Below are positions 1 to 7,041 of a stretch of 38,595 nucleotides of DNA, piece after piece. Position 1 is the stretch's first letter, and every line of letters begins with the position of its first letter. Source of the stretch: Acidobacteriota bacterium (GTDB lineage: Bacteria > Acidobacteriota > Vicinamibacteria > Vicinamibacterales > UBA8438); the NCBI GenBank assembly GCA_015659035.1, contig DQNS01000013.1, forward strand, positions 1-38,595, given 5' to 3'. A program made the position numbers and the translations under genes. The notes below the pieces were generated by a model. That model had not been told where the DNA came from, did not search any database, and worked only from the letters and a program-made list of their open reading frames with translations.

Positions 1-819
1 AGCTACCAGGCGGCGTTCACGTACAACGGGGACCGCTATGCCCTGGGGGTTGACCATCTGCTGGTCGGCGACAACTTCAACCCGGAGATCGGCTTCCTGC
101 GACGCGACGACTTCCGGCGCACCTTCGTGCAGGCGCAGTTCAGTCCACGGCCCGCCTCGATCGACGCGGTGCGCCAGTTCACCTGGGGCGGCAGCCTCGA
201 ATATATTCTGAATGGCGCCGGCCAGCTCGAGTCGCGGGTCGCGCAGACGAGCTTTGGGACGGAGCTCGAAAACAGTGACCGGTTCAGCGTGGACGTGCAG
301 CGTCGCTACGAGCTACTCGTAGACCCCTTCGACATCTCGTCCGACGTGAGCATTCCGGTCGGCAGCTACGGCTTCCAGGACTACTACGCGTCGTACTCGA
401 TGGGGGCGCAGCGGAAAATCTCGGGCACCTTCTCGCTGCAGCGCGGGGAGTTCTTCGACGGGGACATCACGGCGATCGGCTATTCCCGCGGTCGGATCGA
501 GATCACACCGCAGATGTCGATTGAACCGAGCATCTCGGTCAACCGCATCGCGCTTCCGGGAGGCCGGTTCACGACCAAGCTGGCAACGACCCGCTTTACC
601 TACACCTTCACACCGCGGATGTTCTTCAGCGGTCTGCTGCAATACAACTCCAGCCGGGACGTGCTCAGCACGAATCTCCGGCTGCGGTGGGAGTATCAGC
701 CGGGAAGCGAGCTCTTCGTCGTCTACAACGACCAGCGTGATACCGGGTTGGGCCGCAGCTTCCCGATACTCGAGAACCGCGCCTTCATCGTGAAGTTCAC
801 GCGTCTGTTCCGGTTCTGA
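1..819 (+). CDS. DUF5916 domain outer-membrane protein, C-terminal part (5' end outside window)
   Basis: The reading frame is open from base 1 to the TGA at 817-819, so only about the last 272 residues are present. The stretch NFNPEIGFLRRDDF near residues 25-38 is what I recognise from DUF5916 proteins, which usually carry an N-terminal family 9 carbohydrate-binding-like domain followed by an outer-membrane beta-barrel-like region. The rest alternates polar and hydrophobic residues with many aromatic positions, as in beta-strands. It ends in RLFRF, a terminal Phe typical of outer-membrane barrel proteins. The N-terminal domain cannot be checked because it lies outside the window. A role in carbohydrate binding or uptake is inference. 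The gene is convergent with the next lipoprotein gene. Confidence 0.8.
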   Translation, partial: SYQAAFTYNGDRYALGVDHLLVGDNFNPEIGFLRRDDFRRTFVQAQFSPRPASIDAVRQFTWGGSLEYILNGAGQLESRVAQTSFGTELENSDRFSVDVQRRYELLVDPFDISSDVSIPVGSYGFQDYYASYSMGAQRKISGTFSLQRGEFFDGDITAIGYSRGRIEITPQMSIEPSISVNRIALPGGRFTTKLATTRFTYTFTPRMFFSGLLQYNSSRDVLSTNLRLRWEYQPGSELFVVYNDQRDTGLGRSFPILENRAFIVKFTRLFRF

Positions 820-861
820 GGGTCCGGTCAAGAAATAGGAACCTATTCTTGCGCGGACCCT
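819..861. repeat. Imperfect inverted repeat (REP-like hairpin)
   Basis: Left arm 819-839 (agggtccggtcaagaaatag plus one g), 2-nt loop at 840-841, right arm 842-861 (cctattcttgcgcggaccct). The arms pair over about 20 bp with a few mismatches. It starts on the last base of the stop codon of the DUF5916 gene and lies between convergent genes, so it could terminate transcription from both sides. There is no U-tract. A degenerate copy of the right arm occurs at 16650-16679, which points to a dispersed REP-type element rather than a dedicated terminator. Confidence 0.6.
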
Positions 862-894
862 AAGGCGGCATGGGCGAGGGCTACCGCGCCACCG

Positions 895-1740
895 CTACTG
901 GCGAGGCGCGCGTTTGATCTCGATCGAGGCGGTGAGCCACTGGTCGCCTCCGGCGAGCCTCCAGGATACCGGACCAGAGCCTTTGGCCGTAGCGTGCCGC
1001 GTATCTGCCACCGCCAGCCCGACGGCACGCACGGTCGCATCGCACGCCGATAACGGCGGGCCGCAGCCATTCGTAGGATCTGTCAGGGCATCGGGAAACG
1101 ACATAAGGTTGAGCCGCGCTGAAGAGGGTTCATCAGTCAGAGCCAACGATCCACGGAGCGAGATCGCGGCTTGGTCCAGTTCACAGACGACGATCCGTAG
1201 CACACGGGAGCCGTCTCGTGTGGTCGTGATAATGGGCGCCGTGGGTGCATCCGATGTGCCGCGGCTTGGACGCGCGACGCCGATAGGGGCGTTCGTATCC
1301 ACGTTCGAGAACCGCAGTACCGCGCCGGCCGCCTGTCGCATGACCCCCCAACTGAAAGAGGCGGTGGTCTCCGATCCGTCGGCGATTCTATAGTAGACCG
1401 TCAATTGACACGCGTTCCCCCCGCCATCCGCCTGACATATCGCGCCGTTGAAGCCAGGGAAGCCAGGCACTACCGTCCATCCCTCCGGCCCAGAGGTATT
1501 CGGATTCGACTGGATGCCGAGGATGGCAACAAGGAGATCTGCTCCACCCGCGCCTGGCGGCACTGGGATAGAGAGCGAGCTGGCCCCAGCGGGTCCGGTG
1601 TGGCTGGTCACGGCCTCCTCGAAGATCGGAAGTGAGCCGCAACCGACGAAGAACAGGCTGGTCGCGACGGTGGCGCGCCATGCCAGTTGACGTAGCGACA
1701 TGAAAGCATCGTGGGCTAGCCAGCCTCGAATCGAGCACAT
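895..1740 (-). CDS. Putative secreted lipoprotein, unknown function
   Basis: The 281-residue product begins with a lipoprotein signal whose lipobox is FFVGC (Cys at residue 34). It would be exported and lipid-anchored. The mature part is rich in Gly, Ser, Thr and Val with short beta-strand-like blocks (GWTVVPGFPGFNG, TTASFSWGVMRQAAG, AVLRFSNVDTNAPIG). This resembles beta-sandwich domains common in secreted bacterial proteins, but I cannot assign a Pfam family. I chose the ATG at 1740 because GAGGGGG lies 7 nt upstream. The in-frame ATG at 1701 gives a more typical short signal peptide but has no Shine-Dalgarno sequence. The reading frame remains open upstream to 2226 without coding character. 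Confidence 0.7.
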   Translation of the reverse strand: MCSIRGWLAHDAFMSLRQLAWRATVATSLFFVGCGSLPIFEEAVTSHTGPAGASSLSIPVPPGAGGADLLVAILGIQSNPNTSGPEGWTVVPGFPGFNGAICQADGGGNACQLTVYYRIADGSETTASFSWGVMRQAAGAVLRFSNVDTNAPIGVARPSRGTSDAPTAPIITTTRDGSRVLRIVVCELDQAAISLRGSLALTDEPSSARLNLMSFPDALTDPTNGCGPPLSACDATVRAVGLAVADTRHATAKGSGPVSWRLAGGDQWLTASIEIKRAPRQ

Positions 1741-2021
1741 AAGAATTCCCCCTCGCCCCACCCTGCCGCCGCACGACAAGACGCAAGTATACCGTTTTGT
1801 GGGTCTACCTCTCAGAGGTTGCACCGGTCCGCAGCGGTGCGGCACTCCACAGCCGGCCGACCGTCCTGGGCGCGTATGACCGAAACGGCAGCTACCGCAA
1901 GCGCACCGGTCGTGCCGCCCACCCCGCTGGCGCCTCGCGAAACGGTCGATAATTTCTGGGGTCTGCGCGAGGGACACGAGTGGCGCTGTGTCGGATGTCA
2001 CTGCCCGCCCTTCGCTGCCTC

Positions 2022-2029
2022 GGTATAAT
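2022..2029 (+). promoter_or_regulatory. Candidate -10 box (GGTATAAT)
   Basis: A perfect TATAAT preceded by GG, the same octamer found ahead of the PQQ dehydrogenase (9454) and the asparagine-synthetase-like operon (29609). No good -35 hexamer is seen 16-18 bp upstream. If used, it would give the cyclase mRNA a leader of about 210 nt. Confidence 0.3.
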
Positions 2030-2053
2030 AGGCTAGTTTCCAGGCCACCATGC
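2023..2053 (+). repeat. Copy 1 of a 31-bp dispersed element
   Basis: It starts gtataat and contains gtttccaggc, ending with atgc. It matches the element at 9179 at 22 of 31 positions and the one at 9268 at 23 of 31, without gaps. The first seven bases resemble a -10 box, so the element may be a promoter with a conserved transcribed start. Confidence 0.35.
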
Positions 2054-2244
2054 GCAGCGGTTCCTGCATGGCAAAGCCGGTTAGTGAGACCGACCAGGGT
2101 TCCGGGTCGCCGCAGATCCACGTCGTCCAAAACCGGTCTGAGGAGCACCAGCGCCTCGTCCCCAGACCCCAGTGGTTCCACTGTGTATTTGATCGAACAT
2201 CGCAATTCAGGCCGATGGCCCGGCACAGAAAGGACAACAGAACG

Positions 2245-3330
2245 ATGGCCTCTTCACGACGACGATTTCTGACGACGTTCGGTGCGGCGGCAGCCGGAGG
2301 CGCGGCGTCACTCGGGGGACGTGCCTTCGCCGAGACCCATCCGAGCCCCCCGGCCACCCAGGCGCCCGACATGTTCTCGCCCACCGAGCTGCTGGAGCGG
2401 AGGGCGACCCAGACCGTGGCGGCCGGCACGGCGGCGCCCGGCGCGCAGCCAGACCCACGCATGCCGACGGCCGCGGAGGTCGAGTCGTGGTACACCGACC
2501 GCCGCAACTGGGGACGCTGGGGCGATGACGACCAGAAGGGCGCCATCAACCTGATCACCCCGGAGAAGAGCGCGGCGGCGGCGGCCCTCGTCCGGACCGG
2601 CCGGAAGGTGTCGGCCAGCCGTGTCTTCGAGCCCGAACAGCACTTCATGCGCAAGAACCCGCGCTCCGGCGGCGGGGGCTCGGTGGTCGACTACTACGGC
2701 TTCATCTATCACGGTCAGACGATCACCCACATCGACGCGCTGTGCCACATGTGGGACACCGACGGGATGTGGGGAGGTCGCGACCCCGACGTCGAGATCA
2801 CCACCCGCGGCGCCACGTTCGGCACGATCGACGCGTGGAGCGACGGCATCATCACGCGGGGCGTGCTGATCGATGTGCCGCGTCACCGGAACGCGCCGTA
2901 CGTCACACCCGACAGCCCGGTGCAGGGGTGGGAGATCGAAGAGATCGCGCGAGCGCAAGGTGTCGAGGTCGAGCCGGGTGACGCCTTGCTCGTCTACAGC
3001 GGCAAGGATGCGTTCATCCGGGCGGGCGGGGCGTACGCCGGCGGCGACCGTCCCGGGTTGGGGGTGACCTGCGCCAAGTTCATCCGTGATCACGACGTGT
3101 CGCTGCTCGGCTGGGACATGATGGACGCGCGTCCCGACCCCTACGGATTGGCGTTCCCGATGCACGGCGTGCTGTTCAACTACGGTGTGGCGCTGCTCGA
3201 CAACGCGTTGCTTGAACCGCTCGCCGAGGCGTGCGCGGAGGAAGGCCGTTACGAGTTCATGTTTATGGGGCTCCCGCTCAAGGTCGCCCGCGGCACGGGG
3301 AGCCCGGCGAACCCGGTTGCGATGTTCTAG
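2245..3330 (+). CDS. Tat-exported cyclase-family (kynurenine formamidase-like) hydrolase
   Basis: The 361-residue protein starts with a twin-arginine signal (SRRRFLTTFGAAAAGG), so it is exported folded. Its body matches the cyclase family PF04199, metal-dependent amide or lactone hydrolases that include kynurenine formamidase. The signature HGQTITHIDALCHMW sits at about residues 156-170 and provides the His/Asp metal-binding residues. Later blocks (GDALLVYSGKD, LLGWDMMDARPD) are also typical. The ATG at 2245 was chosen because it precedes the Tat motif and has AGGA about 11 nt upstream; the frame is open further upstream without coding character. The substrate is unknown. It lies 89 bp ahead of a same-strand GH43-like gene and may be cotranscribed with it. 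Confidence 0.85.
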   Translation: MASSRRRFLTTFGAAAAGGAASLGGRAFAETHPSPPATQAPDMFSPTELLERRATQTVAAGTAAPGAQPDPRMPTAAEVESWYTDRRNWGRWGDDDQKGAINLITPEKSAAAAALVRTGRKVSASRVFEPEQHFMRKNPRSGGGGSVVDYYGFIYHGQTITHIDALCHMWDTDGMWGGRDPDVEITTRGATFGTIDAWSDGIITRGVLIDVPRHRNAPYVTPDSPVQGWEIEEIARAQGVEVEPGDALLVYSGKDAFIRAGGAYAGGDRPGLGVTCAKFIRDHDVSLLGWDMMDARPDPYGLAFPMHGVLFNYGVALLDNALLEPLAEACAEEGRYEFMFMGLPLKVARGTGSPANPVAMF

Positions 3331-3343
3331 AGAGACGCCCAAT

Positions 3344-3391
3344 AAGGAAACAGGAGGCAGGAGACAGGAGAAGCCGGAGGGCTTCGCCGCG
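3344..3391 (+). repeat. Dispersed purine-rich repeat, copy A
   Basis: The run from aaggaaacaggaggcaggag to gggcttcgccgc is about 85% identical by eye to 16671-16719. It lies between the cyclase and GH43-like genes, outside coding sequence, and includes several AGGAG-like strings that are too far from the next start to act as its ribosome-binding site. Confidence 0.5.
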
Positions 3392-3419
3392 TCTTTCGGC
3401 AACTCGCTAGCCAGGAATC

Positions 3420-4475
3420 ATGACTCGATTGCTATCCGTGGGGCTCGCGTGCGGGATTGCCGGGATCGTCGGGATCGCCGCCCAGACGACCGGCCCCCGT
3501 GTGCGGGTCGAACGACTGCTGGACGCGCCGATCATCAGGCCCGACCTGCATCCGAGCATCGGCGAGAACATCCAGGGTCCGTCGCTGATTCGCGTCCCGG
3601 ACTGGGTCGAGGATCGTCTGGGGGCCTACTATCTTTACTTTGCCGATCACAAGGGACGATACATCCGGCTGGCCTATGCCGACGACGTGCTGGGTCCGTG
3701 GCATATCCATCAAGCCGGCAGCCTGCAGATCGCCGATTCGCACTTCCTGACGGAGCCACCCGCGGTGTCACCCGAAGCGCTGGAGCAACTGCGCGCGGCA
3801 CGGGCCGGACGGAGTGTCGCCATCTCGCACGATCTGCTCACCGAGGTCACGACGCCGCACATCGCGTCGCCAGACGTGCACGTCGATGACGAGAACCGGC
3901 GCATCGTCATGTATTTTCACGGGCTCGACGGCGTGAGCCGGCAGGTCTCACGGGTGGCGACGTCCAGCGACGGCATTCACTTCGACGCGGGCCCGGAGGT
4001 ACTCGGACGCACATACATGCGGGTGTTTCAGCACGACGGGTACACCTACGCCATGTCGATGCCCGGGCAGTTCTACCGGTCCCGGAACCCGCTTGGCGGG
4101 TTCGAGGCGGGGCCGCGCCTCTTCAACCCCAACATGCGCCACGCGGCGCTCTTGCAGCGGGGCAACACGCTGCTCGTGTTCTGGACCCAGGTCGGGGAGG
4201 TCCCGGAGCACATCAAGCTGAGCACCATCGACCTCGCGGGCGACTGGACCTCGTGGTCCCAGACGCCCGGTGTGGAGGTGCTGCGTCCGGAGCGCGTCTG
4301 GGAGGGTGCCGACGCGCCGCTCGAGCCGTCCGTCCGGAGCACCGCCTACGGCCACGTCAACCAGCTACGCGACCCGGCGATCTTCGAAGAGGCCGACAGC
4401 GGTCGCGTCTTCTTGCTCTACGCGGTGGCTGGCGAAAGCGGCATTGCGATCGCTGAGGTGCATCTGGAGGAGTAG
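3420..4475 (+). CDS. Secreted GH43-like beta-propeller protein
   Basis: This 351-residue protein has a signal peptide (MTRLLSVGLACGIAGIVGIA, then AQ) and a body resembling five-bladed beta-propeller glycosidases of the GH43/GH117 type. Typical blocks are IQGPSLIRVPDWVED, AYYLYFADHKGRYIRLAYAD, HIASPDVHVDDENRRIVMYF and NQLRDPAIFEEADSGRVFLL, each looking like one blade with an acidic residue near the centre. I did not confirm the three catalytic acids, so a glycosidase is likely but a sugar-binding propeller remains possible. AGGAA lies about 4 nt before the ATG. It follows the cyclase gene on the same strand and converges with the PEP mutase-like gene 31 bp downstream. Confidence 0.7.
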   Translation: MTRLLSVGLACGIAGIVGIAAQTTGPRVRVERLLDAPIIRPDLHPSIGENIQGPSLIRVPDWVEDRLGAYYLYFADHKGRYIRLAYADDVLGPWHIHQAGSLQIADSHFLTEPPAVSPEALEQLRAARAGRSVAISHDLLTEVTTPHIASPDVHVDDENRRIVMYFHGLDGVSRQVSRVATSSDGIHFDAGPEVLGRTYMRVFQHDGYTYAMSMPGQFYRSRNPLGGFEAGPRLFNPNMRHAALLQRGNTLLVFWTQVGEVPEHIKLSTIDLAGDWTSWSQTPGVEVLRPERVWEGADAPLEPSVRSTAYGHVNQLRDPAIFEEADSGRVFLLYAVAGESGIAIAEVHLEE

Positions 4476-4506
4476 GAAGCTAGACTCCACGAGAGGCTTC
4501 TGCACC

Positions 4507-5490
4507 CTACTGCCCGTCTTCACGCAGCGCGTTGTGTCTGCGAGCGCGCTCGACAGTCATCGCGTTGTCGATCAGCTGCAGCCGGCGCTCGTTGCTCAGA
4601 TTGCCGGCGATCGCACCCGCCTCGCCGATCCGCCCATCGCGCGCGAGCTCGGCCATCGCCCGGTCGATGGCACCGACGGCGATTGCCCCCATCGCTCCGA
4701 CAAAAAGAATGCTCACCCGGTTCGCTCGCGCGTCCTGGACCGACGGGGCGCCGGTCAGGATCGGCCGACCGGCCATGTCGACCGCGCGCGAACACTGGTC
4801 GAGCGGAATACCGGGGACGAAGATGACGTCACCCCCCTCCTGGGCGTAGAGCGTGACGCGCTCGAGCGCCTCGTCGAGCGGGCCGCCGTCGGCCACCACG
4901 TCGCTGCGAACGAGCAGCACGGTGTTCGGGTCTCGCTTGGCGTCGACCGCCGCGTGCACCTTGTCGACCATCGCCTCACGGCTGATGATCTTGCCCTGGT
5001 CATAGCCGGCGAGGTGCTTCGCACCATAGAGGTCCTCGATCATGATGCACGCCGCACCCGCCTTCTCCATCCGCTGCACGGTGCGGTAGACGTTGAGCGG
5101 GTTCCCGCCCCCGTCGTCGGCGTCGGCGATGATCGGCACGTCGATGGCGTCCGCGGTCCGGTTGCAGAACTCGACCAGGTCGTCCATCGTGATCATCCCG
5201 AAATCGCCGATGCCGTACTTGCTGAGCGAGAGCGCGCTGCCGCCGGTCATGACGATCTCGAACCCGTGCATCGCGGCCAGCTTGGCCGTCGCGACGTCGC
5301 CGCAGTTGATGCACCGGTTCGGATCGGACCGCTCGAGCAGCCCGCGGAACCGCGCCCCCGGGCTGGCGCTGCTCGACGCCTGCGCCGCAGCTCCCGCAAC
5401 CCCGCCCGCGAGCGTGTGACCCAGTAGCCCTCCCGTGGCGACACCGGCGCCCTGGAGAAACCGTCGGCGTGTCGGCGCGTCTGTGCTCAT
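4507..5490 (-). CDS. Tat-exported PEP mutase / isocitrate lyase superfamily protein
   Basis: The 327-residue product begins with a Tat signal (PTRRRFLQGAGVATGG) followed by a PEP mutase/isocitrate lyase barrel. Seen are CGDVATAKLAAMHGFEIVMT, the metal-site block DADDGGGN (residues 123-130) and IMIEDLYGAKHLAGYDQGK (about 148-166). Lyases of this family (2-methylisocitrate lyase, isocitrate lyase) have KKCGH in the loop after the ED pair; here it is replaced by YGAKHLAG with no Cys. The classical lyase reaction is therefore unlikely, and mutase-, hydrolase- or decarboxylase-like chemistry is possible. Export is unusual because characterised members are cytoplasmic. The ATG at 5490 has AGGGGG about 6 nt upstream; the open frame continues to 5751 without support. 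Confidence 0.82.
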   Translation of the reverse strand: MSTDAPTRRRFLQGAGVATGGLLGHTLAGGVAGAAAQASSSASPGARFRGLLERSDPNRCINCGDVATAKLAAMHGFEIVMTGGSALSLSKYGIGDFGMITMDDLVEFCNRTADAIDVPIIADADDGGGNPLNVYRTVQRMEKAGAACIMIEDLYGAKHLAGYDQGKIISREAMVDKVHAAVDAKRDPNTVLLVRSDVVADGGPLDEALERVTLYAQEGGDVIFVPGIPLDQCSRAVDMAGRPILTGAPSVQDARANRVSILFVGAMGAIAVGAIDRAMAELARDGRIGEAGAIAGNLSNERRLQLIDNAMTVERARRHNALREDGQ

Positions 5491-5679
5491 ATTGATCCCC
5501 CTGGCGGACACTTCTCCCGGTCGCTCTGAGCCTGAACGGATCAGAGTATAGCCTGTGACGCCAGGGGTCTGGTCGGGATGAATCAGAATCTCAGCAGGGT
5601 GTCGTCGCAGTTGTGTCACGTCACGTGCAGGGCGGAAAGAGCGGTTGACGAGGCAACCCTCTGAGCGCATGGTAGGTGC

Positions 5680-5826
5680 ATGGCGGTCGAGACGATCACC
5701 ATCGACATCGAGGCGTACGAGATGCTGGCGCGCTGCAAGAAGCCGGGCCAATCATTCTCCCAGGTCACCAAGGAACGGGTGGGCGCGCGGCGGATTCGAC
5801 CAGCACCGGTGCCAGCGGTGTCATAA
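5680..5826 (+). pseudogene. Truncated VapB-type antitoxin remnant
   Basis: A 48-codon frame starts ATG at 5680 and ends TAA at 5824-5826. Its first 36 residues ([20 protein letters not shown], then a block ending [11 protein letters not shown]) match what I know of VapB-type antitoxins (PF02697-like), which bind DNA and neutralise a PIN-domain RNase. Family members usually have 70-85 residues with an acidic toxin-binding tail. Here the similarity stops after residue 36 and 12 unrelated residues precede the stop. No PIN toxin follows; the next gene is the secreted paralogue at 5856. I read this as a decayed toxin-antitoxin locus. A functional short DNA-binding protein cannot be excluded. No strong Shine-Dalgarno is seen, only AGG 5 nt upstream. 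Confidence 0.6.
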
Positions 5827-5855
5827 TCGGCCTGATTCTCGTGCCGGACATCTCT

Positions 5856-6770
5856 ATGCTGAGGACGTACCTCATCGGCGCCTGTCTGCTCCTGCCAACC
5901 GTGTTGGTGGCGCAAACCGCCGACGTGCCTCGCACCGTCTGGGGTGTGCCGGACCTGAGCGGGTACTGGGAATACCGCACGATCACGCCGCTGCAGCGCC
6001 CTCAGGATCTCGCAGACAAGGCCGTGCTGACGCCCGAGGAGGCGGCCGCCTATCTCCCGCTGCGGTATGCGGCAATCGGTCGAGAGCGCGATCTGCAGCT
6101 GAACGCAGACTGGTGGGAACCAGGCGGTCTGACGGACCTTCGGACGTCGTTGATCGTCGACCCGCCGGACGGTCGGCTTCCCTCGCGGACCGACGCCGCC
6201 CGGCAGCGCGCTCGGACGCTCGGCATCAACTCGCGGTCGCGCGCAGCCGATGGACCTGAAGACCGAGAACGCTACGAGCGCTGCATCATGGGGCGCACGG
6301 TGCCGTTGCTGGCCCAGGCCCCAAACAAGCTGGCGCAGATCTTCCAGACGCCAGGCTACGTGGCCATCCTCCACGAGCAGAACTCCGACCTGCGTCTGGT
6401 CCGACTCGACGGCGGAGCGCCGCTCGCCACGCCGATCCGTCAGTGGCAGGGACACTCGCGAGGACACTGGGAGGGCGACACCCTGGTGGTCGAGACTGCC
6501 AACTTCAACGGTCAGTGGACACTCAGCGGGACCGGTGCGAATATGCGACTCGTCGAGCGGTTTACCGTCACCGACACCGGGACGCTCGCGTATGAGGTCA
6601 CCGTCGAAGACGCGGAGTCATTCGCCAGCCCGTGGACCGTGTCGTTTCCGATCACGCGGGCGACCGGGCCGCTCTACGAGAACGCGTGTCACGAGGGGAA
6701 CCACAGCATGCCACTGATTCTCAGCGGTGCACGGGCGGAAGAGCGTGCCGAAGAGGCGGCGTCCCGCTAG
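5856..6770 (+). CDS. Secreted protein of five-member paralogous family, copy 1
   Basis: This 304-residue protein has a signal peptide (MLRTYLIGACLLLPTVLVAQ) and belongs to a family represented five times in this window. Shared signatures are VWGVPDLSGYW after the signal, TPLQRPQDLADKAVLTPEEA, SLIVDPPDGRLP, HWEGDTLVVETANF (about 205-218), LVERFTVTDTGTLAYE and NACHEGNHSM near the C-terminus (about 277). The repeated short beta-strand blocks suggest a periplasmic or secreted beta-rich fold. I know of no assigned function. It is the shortest and most divergent of the five: the usual YEYACHEGNY reads YENACHEGNH. The ATG at 5856 was chosen for the signal peptide; the frame is open upstream to 5676 through the antitoxin remnant. 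A hairpin follows at 6773. Confidence 0.8.
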   Translation: MLRTYLIGACLLLPTVLVAQTADVPRTVWGVPDLSGYWEYRTITPLQRPQDLADKAVLTPEEAAAYLPLRYAAIGRERDLQLNADWWEPGGLTDLRTSLIVDPPDGRLPSRTDAARQRARTLGINSRSRAADGPEDRERYERCIMGRTVPLLAQAPNKLAQIFQTPGYVAILHEQNSDLRLVRLDGGAPLATPIRQWQGHSRGHWEGDTLVVETANFNGQWTLSGTGANMRLVERFTVTDTGTLAYEVTVEDAESFASPWTVSFPITRATGPLYENACHEGNHSMPLILSGARAEERAEEAASR

Positions 6771-6772
6771 CT

Positions 6773-6801
6773 GAAAGTGCTGCCGCTGGCAGCGGACTTT
6801 C
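6773..6801 (+). terminator. Hairpin after paralogue copy 1
   Basis: The nested arms gaaagt/actttc (6773-6778, 6796-6801) and gctgcc/ggcagc (6779-6784, 6788-6793) form a 12-bp stem with a 2-nt bulge and a 3-nt loop. It begins two bases after the stop codon. The U-tract is absent, so termination efficiency is uncertain, but no gene explains the structure. Confidence 0.5.
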
Positions 6802-6825
6802 ACCAGGTCGGCAAGCCGATCTGTG

Positions 6826-7020
6826 CTAGCGAGTCGTTAGGACCACTCGGCCGACCACGTCGCTCATGCGGACACTGCCGTTCGACGGGGTATTGCGGGA
6901 GAGATCGATGCGGCCGCTCGACTCGTCGACTGCGGCCACCCGCCCGAGCCAGATCGTGCCGATGGCATTGCGATAGGCGATGATCTGACCGGACGGCCCA
7001 ATCTGTGATCGTACGCGCAC
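6826..7020 (-). pseudogene. Orphan coding remnant, unknown family
   Basis: On the minus strand a 65-codon frame runs from a GTG at 7020 to TAG at 6826-6828. Its third codon positions are mostly G or C (for example GCC TAT CGC AAT GCC ATC) and it reads like protein: GPSGQIIAYRNAIGTIWLG, then RVAAVDESSGRIDLSRN. There is no ribosome-binding site, and upstream the frame runs into the start of the paralogue at 7042 on the other strand. I suspect the 3' end of a gene whose front was lost. I do not recognise the family. A real short gene is the alternative. Confidence 0.3.
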
Positions 7021-7041
7021 ATCACCATGAGGAGGTCTCGG

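Larger units (their letters stand above)
1741..2244. other. Intergenic region, 504 bp, divergent promoters
   Basis: This gap separates the lipoprotein gene (minus) from the cyclase gene (plus). Open frames cross it on both strands, but none has a ribosome-binding site, recognisable protein or convincing codon use. It contains a perfect TATAAT at 2024-2029 in the context GGTATAAT, 216 nt upstream of the cyclase start. That box opens a 31-bp element that recurs at 9179 and 9268. No tRNA or riboswitch fold was recognised. Confidence 0.5.

Noticed and set aside
1819-2226. Open frames in the 504-bp gap before the cyclase gene
   Set aside because: No ribosome-binding site or protein-like text on either strand.
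4476-4506. gaagc/gcttc pairing between the GH43-like and PEP mutase-like genes
   Set aside because: Only 5 bp pair with a long loop and no U-tract; too weak to call a terminator.
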